Below are positions 24,650 through 33,423 of a stretch of DNA of 64,000 nt, piece by piece. The DNA lies in assembly GCF_001267925.1 (NCBI RefSeq), contig NZ_CP011409.1, positions 4,836,001-4,900,000 of the forward strand, written 5' to 3'. The position numbers and the translations under genes are program-made. Numbering within the stretch: the first letter of the stretch is position 1; each line of letters starts with the position of its first letter. Source of the DNA: Herbaspirillum hiltneri N3 (GTDB lineage Bacteria; Pseudomonadota; Gammaproteobacteria; Burkholderiales; Burkholderiaceae_D). The notes beneath the pieces are model-generated. The model was not told the DNA's origin. It ran no database searches and worked only from the letters and a program-made list of their open reading frames with translations.

Positions 24650-26263
24650 TTACGCGCCTTGCGTTCCCAAGATCGCCAGCGCCACCGCTTCGGCCACCTT
24701 GATGCCGTCAATGGAGGCCGACATGATCCCGCCCGCATAACCGGCGCCCTCGCCGGCCGGGTACAACCCCTTGGTATTGAGACTTTGCAGCGTGTCGTCG
24801 TTGCGGCGGATGCGCACCGGCGACGAGGTGCGCGTCTCGACGCCGGTCAGCACTGCGTCGTGCATCGCATAGCCGCGGATCTGCTTGTCGAAGAACGGCA
24901 GCGATTCACGGATGGCGTCGATGGCGTAGTCCGGCAGCGACTGGTCGAGTTCGCCCAGCAGCACGCCGGGCTTGTACGACGGCGTCACGCTGCCGAGCTG
25001 GGTGGACGGCTTCTTCGCCAGGAAATCGCCCACCAGCTGGCCCGGCGCGTCATAGTTGCGGCCGCCCAGTTCGTAGGCGCGCGATTCCCATTGGCGCTGA
25101 AATGCGATGCCGGCCAGCGGATGGCCGGGATAGTCGGCCGGTGAAATGCCGACCACGATGCCGCTGTTGGCGTTGCGCTCGTTGCGCGAATACTGGCTCA
25201 TGCCGTTGGTGACCACGCGCTCCGGTTCCGAGGTCGCCGCCACCACGGTGCCGCCCGGGCACATGCAGAAGCTGTAGACCGACCGGCCGTTGGAGGCATG
25301 ATGCACCAGCTTGTAGTCGGCCGCGCCCAGGATGGGATGGCCCGCGCTGGGGCCGAAGCGGCACTTGTCGATCAGCGACTGCGGGTGTTCGGCGCGGAAG
25401 CCGATCGAGAACGGCTTGGCTTCCATGTAGACGCCGCGGTCGTACAGCATCTGGAAGGTGTCGCGCGCGCTGTGGCCGATCGCCAGCACGACGTGATCGG
25501 CTTCGATGTGCTCGCCGCCGGCCAGCGTCACGCCGCGCACTTGGCCGTCTTCGATGACGATGTCGTCGACCCGCTGTTCAAAGCGAAACTCGCCGCCCAG
25601 GGCGACGATCTTTTCGCGCATCAGCTGCACCATCTTCACCAGGCGGAAGGTGCCGATGTGCGGCTTGCTGACGTACATGATTTCCGGCGGCGCGTCGGCG
25701 GCGACGAACTCGGTCAGCACCTTGCGGCCGTAATGCTTGGGGTCCTTGACCTGGCTGTAGAGCTTGCCGTCGGAGAAGGTGCCGGCGCCGCCTTCGCCGT
25801 ATTGCACGTTCGATTCCGGCTTCAGTTCGCGCTGGCGCCACAGGCCCCAGGTGTCCTTGGTGCGCTCGCGCACGGTCTTGCCGCGTTCCAGGATCAGCGG
25901 ATTGAAGCCCATCTCGGCCAGGATCAAACCGGCGAAAATCCCGCACGGTCCGGTGCCGATGACGATCGGACGCTTGCTCAGTCCGGCCGGCGCCCTGGCG
26001 ACAAAATGGTAATTGGTATCGGGCGTCGGTCCGACGTTTTGCTTGCCCTTGTGCCTGGCCAGCACGGCGGCTTCGTCGCGCACTTCGACGTCGACGGCAT
26101 ACGTCAGCGTGACGGCCGATTTCTTGCGGGCATCGTAGCTGCGGCGAAACAGGCTCACGCTCAACAGATCCGCATCGGCAACGCCGAGGCGCGCGAGGAT
26201 GGCGGCGCGCAGGTCGGCTTCGGGATGGTCGAGGGGGAGTTGTATTTCAGTCAGTCGCAGCAT
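24650..26263 (-). CDS. FAD-dependent oxidoreductase (NAD(P)/FAD-dependent uncharacterised family)
   Basis: A 537-residue flavoprotein. The dinucleotide-binding motif is VIGTGPCGIFAGLILAEMGFNPLILERG near residue 100, after a small N-terminal alpha/beta domain (LTEIQLPLDHPEADLRAAILARLG). Further family features are NVQYGEGGAGTFSDGKLYSQ, HVVLAIGHSARDTF and the C-terminal LYPAGEGAGYAGGIMSASIDGIKVAE. It is a conserved, widespread protein with no established reaction, often called uncharacterised FAD-dependent dehydrogenase. The ATG at 26263 was chosen over the upstream 26293 because MLRLTEIQ is the family start. It diverges from the operon at 26479. Confidence 0.87.
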   Translation of the reverse strand: MLRLTEIQLPLDHPEADLRAAILARLGVADADLLSVSLFRRSYDARKKSAVTLTYAVDVEVRDEAAVLARHKGKQNVGPTPDTNYHFVARAPAGLSKRPIVIGTGPCGIFAGLILAEMGFNPLILERGKTVRERTKDTWGLWRQRELKPESNVQYGEGGAGTFSDGKLYSQVKDPKHYGRKVLTEFVAADAPPEIMYVSKPHIGTFRLVKMVQLMREKIVALGGEFRFEQRVDDIVIEDGQVRGVTLAGGEHIEADHVVLAIGHSARDTFQMLYDRGVYMEAKPFSIGFRAEHPQSLIDKCRFGPSAGHPILGAADYKLVHHASNGRSVYSFCMCPGGTVVAATSEPERVVTNGMSQYSRNERNANSGIVVGISPADYPGHPLAGIAFQRQWESRAYELGGRNYDAPGQLVGDFLAKKPSTQLGSVTPSYKPGVLLGELDQSLPDYAIDAIRESLPFFDKQIRGYAMHDAVLTGVETRTSSPVRIRRNDDTLQSLNTKGLYPAGEGAGYAGGIMSASIDGIKVAEAVALAILGTQGA

Positions 26264-26388
26264 GTGCAGTCTTTCAGTTGAGAAACGCTGCATGGCCGTT
26301 TCGGGTGTTTTTTTGCAGCAGCCGGCATTTTACCCTCCTTCCCTTGCCCCTCGCCCCTTGTGTCCTGCGGGCGCCATGTCGCGACTCC

Positions 26389-26418
26389 AAAATGACATTT
26401 TTGTCATGTAAATGTCAT
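26389..26418. promoter_or_regulatory. CusR/CopR-type response-regulator box, copy 1
   Basis: ATGAC-N5-TGTCAT-N6-GTCAT spans 26392-26418. The first part, AAAATGACAT-TT-TTGTCATGTA (26389-26410), differs from the CusR-box consensus AAAATGACAA-NN-TTGTCATTTT at four positions in the outer and inner flanks while keeping both TGACA/TGTCA cores. ATGACATTT (26392-26400) also pairs with AAATGTCAT (26410-26418). A candidate -10, TACCAT (26440-26445), lies 22 bp downstream, so the box would overlap the -35, as expected for an activator. The same motif recurs at 46100-46126. Confidence 0.65.
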
Positions 26419-26478
26419 CAGATTGGCAGCTGGCTTGCCTACCATGAGCTTACCTCAACCCACCGGTCCCACTCCCCT

Positions 26479-27108
26479 ATGAACGCCTCCCTCCAGAAGC
26501 GCCTTCGCGGCGCGGCAGTATCCATCCTTGCAGCAGGTTTCCTCGCTCCCGCCGCCTTCGCACAGACGCCGGCACCGGCGCCGACCGGTGTCCGCGGCGC
26601 CATCGTCTCGGCCAGCGGCGACAACCTGGTCGTCAAGACCAACCGCGGCGCTGAACAAGCGATCAAGCTCGACAAGGACACCCGCGTCGCGGCAATTTCC
26701 CTGGCCAACATCAATGACATCAAGCCCGGCAGCTACATCGGCGCGGCAGGCATTCCACAGCCGGACGGCTCGCAGAAAGCGCTGGAAGTGCACGTGTTCC
26801 CGCCTGCGCTGGCCGGCACCGGCGACGGCCACCGCCCGTTTGACCTGGCCCCCAACAGCACCATGACCAACGGCACCGTCGGCGATGTGGTGGCCAGCAA
26901 CGGCCGCACGCTCACGCTCAAGTACAAGGGCGGCGAAAAGAAGATCGTCGTGCCTGAAGACGTGCCTATCGTGAACATCGAAGCCGGCGACCGCTCGCTG
27001 CTGGTGGTGGGTGCAAAAGTTGTCGTGCGCGCCCGCAAGAATCCGGACGGCAGCATGACCGCCGTATCGATCAGCGCCGGCAAGAACGGCGTCGCGCCGC
27101 CGATGTAA
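26479..27108 (+). CDS. Exported protein with DUF5666-like repeats
   Basis: A 209-residue periplasmic protein. The Sec signal ends AAFAQ near residue 29, followed by a Pro-rich linker TPAPAPTG. Two OB-like beta modules follow, each with the pattern G-x-I/V-V-x-S/A-x-G-x-x-L-x-V/L-K: GAIVSASGDNLVVKTNRG (about 40-57) and GDVVASNGRTLTLKYKGG (about 135-152). Such DUF5666-like domains are found in metal- and redox-stress operons. It is the first gene of an operon with a cytochrome b and a molybdenum oxidoreductase. No clear ribosome site precedes the ATG, so the start is moderately sure. Confidence 0.7.
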   Translation: MNASLQKRLRGAAVSILAAGFLAPAAFAQTPAPAPTGVRGAIVSASGDNLVVKTNRGAEQAIKLDKDTRVAAISLANINDIKPGSYIGAAGIPQPDGSQKALEVHVFPPALAGTGDGHRPFDLAPNSTMTNGTVGDVVASNGRTLTLKYKGGEKKIVVPEDVPIVNIEAGDRSLLVVGAKVVVRARKNPDGSMTAVSISAGKNGVAPPM

Positions 27109-27118
27109 AAGGGCTCCG

Positions 27119-27742
27119 ATGCGCAAGAAAGTGCTGCTTCATCCGCTGGCGGTGCGCATCGCGCACTGGCTCAACGCATTCGCCATCGGCTGCATGCTGA
27201 TGAGCGGCTGGGCCATCTACAACGCCTCGCCGATCTTCGGCTTCAAGTTCCCCTTGTGGGCCACGCTGGGCGGCTGGCTGGGCGGCGCGATTGCCTGGCA
27301 TTTCGCGGCGATGTGGCTGCTGGTAGCCAACGGCGTGTTCTACGTGATCTATGGCGTGGTCAGCGGGCACTTCCGCCGGCATTTTTTGCCGCTGCATGCA
27401 CGCGACGTGGTCGACGATGCGCGCCAAGCCTTGCGTTTCAAACTGCCTCACCGGCCGGGCGTGTATAACGCAGTCCAGAAACTGCTGTATTGGGGCGTGA
27501 TCGCGCTCGGGTTGCTGGTCGTGCTGTCGGGACTGTCGATCTGGAAACCGGTGCAGCTGGATTTTTTGTGCGATCTGCTGGGCGGTTTCGACTTCGCGCG
27601 CAAGGTGCATTTTGCCGCCATGGCCGGCATCGCGGCCTTCGTCGTGATTCATCTGCTGCTGGTGGTGCTGGTCCCCAAAACCCTGTTGCCCATGATCACG
27701 GGACGGGGACGTGTCAACGAGCCTGCGGAGAATCTGCCATGA
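27119..27742 (+). CDS. Cytochrome b561-type membrane protein
   Basis: A 207-residue inner-membrane cytochrome b of the Ni-Fe hydrogenase/cytochrome b561 group, with four to five helices. Candidate heme ligands are His16 in RIAHWLNAFAIG, His61 in AWHFAAMW, His163 in KVHFAAM and His175 in VVIHLLLVV. It should pass electrons between the quinone pool and the molybdoenzyme encoded next. Its stop overlaps that gene's ATG (ATGA at 27739-27742), so the two are co-translated. It begins 10 bp after the DUF5666-like gene. Confidence 0.87.
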   Translation: MRKKVLLHPLAVRIAHWLNAFAIGCMLMSGWAIYNASPIFGFKFPLWATLGGWLGGAIAWHFAAMWLLVANGVFYVIYGVVSGHFRRHFLPLHARDVVDDARQALRFKLPHRPGVYNAVQKLLYWGVIALGLLVVLSGLSIWKPVQLDFLCDLLGGFDFARKVHFAAMAGIAAFVVIHLLLVVLVPKTLLPMITGRGRVNEPAENLP

Positions 27743-28527
27743 GCCGGGAAGACGACAAACCGCCGCGCAAGCCTGAGGGTATTCGCCTCACGGACCACCG
27801 CACGGCGCTGGTGAAGTTGGAGCGGCGGCTGTTTTTGCGTTCGTCCCTGAAGGCGACGTTGTCGGTGGGCGCGCTGTCGATGCTGTCCGGCTGCGATCTG
27901 CAAGACAACGATCAGGTGGACAAGGTCTTGTGGGCCATGTCGCGCTGGAACGACCGGGTGCAGGCTGCGCTCTTCCGCAGCGACAAGCTGGCGCCGACGT
28001 ATGCCGCAAGCCAAATCACCAATCCGTTCCCCTTCAATGCTTTCTATGACGAAGTCAACGCTCCCGACATTGATATCGCCGACTGGCGTCTCGAAGTCTC
28101 GGGCATGGTGAGCGACAAGAAGCCGTGGACGATAGAACGCCTGCGCACACTGCCGCAGGCCGCCCAGATCACCCGGCACATCTGCATCGAAGGCTGGAGC
28201 GCCATCGGACAATGGTCGGGCATTCCGCTGCGGACCTTCCTGCAAGCCATCGGCGCCGACATGACCGCAAAGTACGTCGGCTTCAAATGCGCAGACCGCT
28301 ATTACTCCAGCCTGGACATGCCGACGGCCTTGCATCCGCAGACGATTCTGGCGCTCGACTTCGGCAACGAAGCTTTGCCCACGTCTTACGGATTTCCGCT
28401 CAAGGTGCGGGTGCCGACCAAGCTCGGCTTCAAGAATCCGAAGCACGTGGTCGCCCTCTACGTGACCAATCAGAATCCCGGTGGCTACTGGGAAGATCAG
28501 GGCTACAACTGGTTCAGCGGCGTCTGA
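27739..28527 (+). CDS. Molybdopterin-dependent oxidoreductase (sulfite oxidase/YedY superfamily)
   Basis: A 262-residue exported enzyme. The N-terminus ERRLFLRSSLKATLSVGALSMLSGC combines a Tat-like twin arginine with a possible lipobox Cys52. The catalytic domain includes WRLEVSGMV, the Mo-ligand cysteine (Cys149) in RHICIEGWSAIGQWSGIPL, and SYGFPLKVRVPTKLGFKNPKHV. It is related to SorA/MsrP-type enzymes. With the cytochrome b partner it may reduce oxidised sulfur groups or oxidise sulfite in the periplasm. The C-terminal dimerisation domain of sulfite oxidase is absent, as in MsrP. Confidence 0.85.
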   Translation: MSREDDKPPRKPEGIRLTDHRTALVKLERRLFLRSSLKATLSVGALSMLSGCDLQDNDQVDKVLWAMSRWNDRVQAALFRSDKLAPTYAASQITNPFPFNAFYDEVNAPDIDIADWRLEVSGMVSDKKPWTIERLRTLPQAAQITRHICIEGWSAIGQWSGIPLRTFLQAIGADMTAKYVGFKCADRYYSSLDMPTALHPQTILALDFGNEALPTSYGFPLKVRVPTKLGFKNPKHVVALYVTNQNPGGYWEDQGYNWFSGV

Positions 28528-28541
28528 TTCAAATCACCGGG

Positions 28542-29750
28542 TCACCACTGCGAAGCATGCTCGTCCTGATACGCCAGCGCCGTCTTGCGGCGTGAGCAGC
28601 TTTCCCAGGCGGCGGTCAGGATCAGGATCGCCGCCGCCAGCCCGCCCACCATCAGCAGGTCGGTCATGTAGCCGAAGGCCGCCAGCAAGGCCAGCAGCAC
28701 CAGCCCGGCCAGATGCGACAGTGGCAGGCGGCGGTACACCACCTTCTTGTAGACCGCATTGCCCAGCAGGTAGAGTGCCGGGCCGGCGATCAGCACCAGC
28801 AGCGAAGTCGGGGCGATGCGCTGGTCGGGATGCGCGATCACCAGTTCGGCGCCGACCGCCGAGACGATCACGCCGGCCACGATGATCACGTGGACATAAT
28901 GGAAGTAGGCGCCGATGCGGCCCGGATCGCTGGAATGCACGATGGCGTCGCTGCCGTCCTTGCTGCTGGTGTCGAAATACAGCCACCACATCGCCAACGC
29001 GCTGGCGAAGGTCACCACGAACGCCACCATCACCGGCGCTTCCCACTGCCCGGCATGAGCCACGGTGGCGCCGGTGACCAGCAGCGCCTCGCCCAGCGCG
29101 ACGATGACGAACAGCTGGCAACGCTCGGCCAGGTGGCCGCCTTCAATGGTCCATTCGCGCGTGTCCGAACGGCCCAGTCCGGGCAACGCGAAGCCGATCA
29201 TCGGCGAGAAGTATTCACAGGCGACCGCGGCAATCCACAGCGCGAGCCGGTATTCCTGCGACAGCCCCCCGGCGATCCAGAACGCCGCCGAGATCAACAG
29301 CCAGCCGAACATGCGGCGGAAATTCGGCGTCAGCGCATGGTCCTTGCCCAGGCAGCACAGCACAAACAATGTGCGCCCGACCTGGATCGCGGCATAGGCG
29401 ACGGCAAACACCAGGCCGCGCCCGCCGAAGGCGTCCGGAATCGCCGCCGCCATCAGCAGGCCGGCCAGCATGATGGCGAACAACAACACGCGGATCTGCA
29501 GCGTTTCGGGATCGAACCAGTTGATGACCCACGAGGTGTATTGCCACGCCAGCCAGACTGCGAACCACAGCACCAGCGTCTCGACGGCGCCGGCCACGGT
29601 GAGATTTTCCAGCAGCCGGTGCGATAGCTGGGTCACCGCAAAGACGTAGATCAGGTCAAAGAACAACTCCACGAAGGAGACGCGCGCCTCATGCCCGTCG
29701 CGAATGCGCAGCAGACCGGTGAGCGGTTTTTTTGCCGACGACGTGTTCAT
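28542..29750 (-). CDS. Low temperature requirement protein A (LtrA) family
   Basis: A 402-residue polytopic membrane protein with about 10-12 helices. The opening VSFVELFFDLIYVFAVTQLSHRLL and the mid-sequence RHxAERCQLFVIVALGE equivalent (HLAERCQLFVIVALGEALL) are the LtrA signatures. The family was named for growth of Listeria at low temperature; its biochemical role is unknown. GGGAGG before the ATG at 29750 decides the start over the upstream frame. It converges on the molybdoenzyme gene with 14 bp between the stops. Confidence 0.88.
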   Translation of the reverse strand: MNTSSAKKPLTGLLRIRDGHEARVSFVELFFDLIYVFAVTQLSHRLLENLTVAGAVETLVLWFAVWLAWQYTSWVINWFDPETLQIRVLLFAIMLAGLLMAAAIPDAFGGRGLVFAVAYAAIQVGRTLFVLCCLGKDHALTPNFRRMFGWLLISAAFWIAGGLSQEYRLALWIAAVACEYFSPMIGFALPGLGRSDTREWTIEGGHLAERCQLFVIVALGEALLVTGATVAHAGQWEAPVMVAFVVTFASALAMWWLYFDTSSKDGSDAIVHSSDPGRIGAYFHYVHVIIVAGVIVSAVGAELVIAHPDQRIAPTSLLVLIAGPALYLLGNAVYKKVVYRRLPLSHLAGLVLLALLAAFGYMTDLLMVGGLAAAILILTAAWESCSRRKTALAYQDEHASQW

Positions 29751-30023
29751 GTTTCCTCCCTGAATCAGATGCATCTATCGTCGCACACGCACTCCGCTAT
29801 GGACAAGCCGCACGGCGTCTCCGGGGCCTCATGCGGCCCCGACAGTTGCTTATATCTGACACAGAACTCACGACGAATTTGTTTCGAGGCGTTTCCATTT
29901 CGCAGTTTCACGCCTGCGGCGAAACACAAAATTACAGCTGCCGGGCGCTGCCTGATCTACATTGAATCCATCGCGACATGCTGTCACGGTCGCTTCAAAG
30001 AAACAATTCACAGGGAGCACATC

Positions 30024-30350
30024 ATGCGTTACAAGAACATCATCCTCGCCGTCGTTCTCGCCGCCGGTGCGGCCTCCTCGGTCCTGGTGGCACCGGTCGC
30101 GCAAGCGCAGGCGCGCACCTCGGTCGATATCCGCATCGGCACGCCGCCGCCGCCGGTGCGCTATGAACGCATGCCGCCACCGCGGCGCGGCTATGTCTGG
30201 GCGCCGGGCTACTGGGCCTGGAACGGTTATCGCCACGTCTGGGTCGGCGGCCATTGGGAGCGCATGCGCCGCGGCCGCCATTACGTGCCGCCGGGCTGGC
30301 ATCAGGAACCGGGAGGCTGGCGCTTCAATCGTGGTGGCTGGGGGCGATAG
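30024..30350 (+). CDS. Small exported YXWGXW-type aromatic repeat protein
   Basis: A 108-residue secreted protein. The signal peptide ends PVAQAQA near residue 30. A Pro-rich stretch, GTPPPPVRYERMPPPRRG, is followed by repeats rich in Trp, Tyr, Gly and Arg: GYVWAPGYWAWNGYRHVWVGGHWERMR, then HYVPPGWHQEPGGWRFNRGGWGR. This is the YXWGXW-repeat type found in Burkholderiales envelope proteins; function unknown. GGGAG precedes the ATG. It is monocistronic, with a strong terminator. Confidence 0.85.
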   Translation: MRYKNIILAVVLAAGAASSVLVAPVAQAQARTSVDIRIGTPPPPVRYERMPPPRRGYVWAPGYWAWNGYRHVWVGGHWERMRRGRHYVPPGWHQEPGGWRFNRGGWGR

Positions 30351-30373
30351 ATACCGGCGCTCATGAAAAAGAG

Positions 30374-30404
30374 AAAGGCCTGCTTCCGCGGCAGGCCTTT
30401 TTTT
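30374..30404 (+). terminator. Rho-independent terminator
   Basis: AAAGGCCTGC (30374-30383) pairs perfectly with GCAGGCCTTT (30391-30400) and is followed by further T residues to 30404. It ends the YXWGXW gene transcript. Confidence 0.9.
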
Positions 30405-30448
30405 GTCGGGTGCGGCCGCCTGCCAATGTGATGCGGTTCTCGCTGCGC

Positions 30449-32239
30449 CTAATTCTTCCTGTGCGCCCTGAGCGCGAAACGCGCCGGATCGAGCAAGGCC
30501 AGCAAGTCCTTGCCGAGCGGCGCCGGTTCATCCTCCAGCGCGCACGCCACGATCTCGGCCGCCAGCGGCGCCCAGATCAATCCGCGCGAGGCGTAGGCCA
30601 GCAGGCCGTACAGCTGCGGCCAGCGCGGCGCATCGCGCAGCTGGACTTCGCCGCCCGCGGCCAGCGCCGCCTGATCGGGCAAGGCGCCGACCAGCGGCAG
30701 CCGGTCGGCCGAGACGCAGCGAAAACCCACGCGTCCCGGCAAGGTGTCCGGATCGATATCGGACGACACGCCGGGCAGCAATTGCCGCAACTTGTCGAGA
30801 TTGCCGGCGTGGCTGTCGGCGCGCACTGCCGTGTCGTGATCGTCGCGATCGTAACTTGCGCCGACGCTGATCAGTCCGTTCACCGCTCCGGTCAGGTAGC
30901 CGTCGCCGCACAATACGAACGGCAAGTCCGGTAACGACGCCGCCGGCAAGTGGCTGACCTGCCCGCGTATCGCCTGCAAAGGCAATGCGGCCGCCTGCGC
31001 CAGTCCGCCCGACTGCATGCCGTTGGCGAGGATGACGACCGGCGCTGCGGCGATGACGGCGCCGTCGGCGTCGAGCGCCTGCCATTGTCCCTCGGCGCGG
31101 TGCAAGGAATGCACGTCTTTTCCGAAGCGCTTATGCAGGCGCTCGCCGCAGGCATGCAGCATGGCTTCGCACACCGCCGCCGGACGCAGCCAGCCGCCGC
31201 GCGGAAAAAACCAGCCGCTGCCGGTCGGCATGCCCAGCCGCGCGCTCGCTTCCTGCGCCGGCAGCCACTGCGCGTAGTCGTGCGGATAATTCCAGTGCCG
31301 CGCCGCCCGCTCGAATACCTCTGCCTGTTGGGCGTCGCGCGCCACCTGCAGCACGCCACAGACCTGGCCCTTGCTTTGCTGCGCGCCGTCCAGCACGCCG
31401 GCGCGCTGCCACACCTGCTGTGCAAACAGGAAAGCCACCCGCGTGAGACGCGCAGTCGGATTGTCATCGCTTGAAATCGCCGGCATATAAACTCCGGCCA
31501 GATTGCCGGAAGCCTCCTGCGCGGCGTGCGCATGCCGTTCGACCAGCGTCACCTGCCAGCCGCGCGCGGCGAGTGCTTCGCAGGCGGCGCTGCCGGCCAG
31601 GCCGGCGCCGATCACGAGGGCGCGACGGTCTTGCGGAATCGTGCGCTCGGCGACTCTCCAGCGCGGCGTGAAATGTGCCAGCGAGGGATCGTTTTCGTCT
31701 GCAGTGAAACCTGTTGCAGCCAAGTCGGCCGGCGTCACACGCCATGTGCCGCCGGTACGCAATTGCGCGCGCGGCGCCGCCAGTCGTTTCAACTGCTGCG
31801 CGTTCCACACGGCGTCGTCATGCAACAGGAACAGATCAACCCGCGCATCGGCCTGCGCCAGGCTGGCCGCCACATCGCCGATGATCAGCGTCAACACCAC
31901 GCGGCCCTGTCCGAGCAGCAACCGGTGATAGCCGGGCGTCAACGGCGGCCAGGCGTTGGCGAGTTCGTCGGCGAGCGCACTCGTTGGAGCCGGCGCCATC
32001 GCGCGCAATTGCTGCGCCGTCGGCGGCGCAGCGTCGATCAGCAGATAATGCAGGCGTTGCGGCGCATCGGCATCGTCGGCAGCATCGGCAGCGTCGGCCT
32101 GCTCGCACAACGCCGCCCAGGCTTGCAGGAATGCAGCGCTGTAGCCGGTCTGCAAAATTGTGTAAACCGCGCGCCCGCGCCAATGCCGGCGCAAGGCGTC
32201 GTCGGTGAGACTGGCGGAGGGAAAAGCGGCTGGAGTCAT
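30449..32239 (-). CDS. mnmC: tRNA 5-methylaminomethyl-2-thiouridine biosynthesis protein MnmC, degenerate methyltransferase half
   Basis: A 596-residue bifunctional-type protein. The C-terminal FAD-dependent oxidoreductase half is intact: ALVIGAGLAGSAACEALAARGWQVTLVER near residue 205, ASGNLAGVYMP, GANGM-like ANGMQSGG and YASRGL near the end. It removes the carboxymethyl group from cmnm5s2U34 of tRNA. The N-terminal domain keeps the order of MnmC1 but not its SAM motif: ILQTGYSAAFLQAW stands where E-x-G-F-G-x-G-x-N is expected. LFLLHDDAVWNAQQL replaces the D-G-F-(A/S)-P-x-x-N-P-x-x-W block. It also has an Ala/Asp-rich insert (ADAADAADDADAP). The methylation step is probably lost. Confidence 0.88.
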   Translation of the reverse strand: MTPAAFPSASLTDDALRRHWRGRAVYTILQTGYSAAFLQAWAALCEQADAADAADDADAPQRLHYLLIDAAPPTAQQLRAMAPAPTSALADELANAWPPLTPGYHRLLLGQGRVVLTLIIGDVAASLAQADARVDLFLLHDDAVWNAQQLKRLAAPRAQLRTGGTWRVTPADLAATGFTADENDPSLAHFTPRWRVAERTIPQDRRALVIGAGLAGSAACEALAARGWQVTLVERHAHAAQEASGNLAGVYMPAISSDDNPTARLTRVAFLFAQQVWQRAGVLDGAQQSKGQVCGVLQVARDAQQAEVFERAARHWNYPHDYAQWLPAQEASARLGMPTGSGWFFPRGGWLRPAAVCEAMLHACGERLHKRFGKDVHSLHRAEGQWQALDADGAVIAAAPVVILANGMQSGGLAQAAALPLQAIRGQVSHLPAASLPDLPFVLCGDGYLTGAVNGLISVGASYDRDDHDTAVRADSHAGNLDKLRQLLPGVSSDIDPDTLPGRVGFRCVSADRLPLVGALPDQAALAAGGEVQLRDAPRWPQLYGLLAYASRGLIWAPLAAEIVACALEDEPAPLGKDLLALLDPARFALRAHRKN

Positions 32240-32374
32240 GCGGGCATTCACGGTTCGGGAGCGGACATCGGCCGCAGCAGCAATATGATACGCTGTCCCT
32301 CCATCACGTTGCGGCAGGCGCCGGCCGGGTCTATCACCTTCGCCTCCGCCAGACCGCCGTTGGGGACACCTGCC

Positions 32375-33307
32375 ATGCCGCTTCGCCTGCCACCGCTTTC
32401 TTCCCTGCGCTTCTTTGAAGCCGCCGGCCGCCATCAGAGTTTCAAGCTCGCCGCCGCCGAACTCAACGTCACTCCCAGCGCCGTCAGCCACGGCATCGTC
32501 AGCCTCGAACAAACCCTGGGCGTGGAACTGTTCGTCCGCGCGCCGCGCAGCCTGACGCTGACGGCGGCCGGCGCCGACTACCTGCACTACATCTCCAAGG
32601 CCTTCGAACTGATCGCCACCGGCACGCAGCGCCTGCCCGATCGCCGCGGCAGCAGCATTTCTGTGAGCTGTGCGCCGACGCTGGCCTCGCGCTGGCTGTT
32701 ACCGCGCCTGCATGATTTCCGCACGCTGTGGCCGGATACCAATGTCACCGTCGACACCTCGCCGCGCCAAGTCAATTTGCCGACCGACGGTTTCGATTTC
32801 GCCATCCGCATGAGCCGTGCGCCGGTCGCCGATCCGGCCTGGCGCAAACTGTTTGGCGAGCAGCTGGTGCCGGTCTGCAGTCCGGCCTGTCGCGACAGCC
32901 TGCGCGGAGATGACGGCAAGCTCGATCTGCGCCGCGCCACGCTGATCCACGTCACCCAGGCCAGCGAAGACTGGCAGACCTGGCTCGCGCGTACCGGCAC
33001 ACCTGCCGGCACCGGCGGCGTCGACGCCCGTCGCGGCTTGCACGTCGACACCATCCAGCTGGCGTTCGAAGCGGCCATCGGCGGCCTCGGTGTGGCGCTC
33101 GGGCGACGTCCGCTGGTCGATCGCGATCTGGCCAGCGGCGTGCTGGTGGAACTCGGCAACGAGCTGCACACCGGACTGGTCGACGCCGAAACCGCCTACT
33201 GGCTGGTCAGCACCGAAGACGGCGGCGAGCGCGCCGACGTGGCCGGCTTCCGCAGCTGGCTGCTGGCGGAAGCGCAGGCGTCGGCACAGGCGGATTCATC
33301 TCGCTGA
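32375..33307 (+). CDS. LysR-family transcriptional regulator (GcvA-like)
   Basis: A 310-residue regulator. The N-terminal winged HTH is LPPLSSLRFFEAAGRHQSFKLAAAELNVTPSAVSHGIVSLEQTLGVELFVR, which with its LTLTAAGADYL follow-up is typical of the GcvA/AmpR branch. The effector domain starts ISVSCAPTLASRWLLPRL. GGGGA lies before the ATG at 32375. It precedes an MFS transporter on the same strand with a 116-bp gap holding a 23-bp perfect inverted repeat. That transporter is the most likely target. It diverges from mnmC. Confidence 0.88.
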   Translation: MPLRLPPLSSLRFFEAAGRHQSFKLAAAELNVTPSAVSHGIVSLEQTLGVELFVRAPRSLTLTAAGADYLHYISKAFELIATGTQRLPDRRGSSISVSCAPTLASRWLLPRLHDFRTLWPDTNVTVDTSPRQVNLPTDGFDFAIRMSRAPVADPAWRKLFGEQLVPVCSPACRDSLRGDDGKLDLRRATLIHVTQASEDWQTWLARTGTPAGTGGVDARRGLHVDTIQLAFEAAIGGLGVALGRRPLVDRDLASGVLVELGNELHTGLVDAETAYWLVSTEDGGERADVAGFRSWLLAEAQASAQADSSR

Positions 33308-33322
33308 ACCAGCGCGCCGTGC

Positions 33323-33345
33323 ATGAGTGAGCCAGACTCACTCAT
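33323..33345. promoter_or_regulatory. 23-bp perfect inverted repeat between LysR and MFS genes
   Basis: ATGAGTGAG (33323-33331) and CTCACTCAT (33337-33345) are perfect 9-bp arms around CCAGA. No T-run follows, so it is more likely an operator than a terminator. It lies 79 bp before the MFS ATG. It does not show an obvious T-N11-A LysR box. Confidence 0.5.
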
Positions 33346-33423
33346 CGTCAAAAACCTTTCCTTTGTCGCCGGATTGCGCCGCTGCTAATGTGCGGTTCTG
33401 TGATCGCAACGGAGACATCCATC

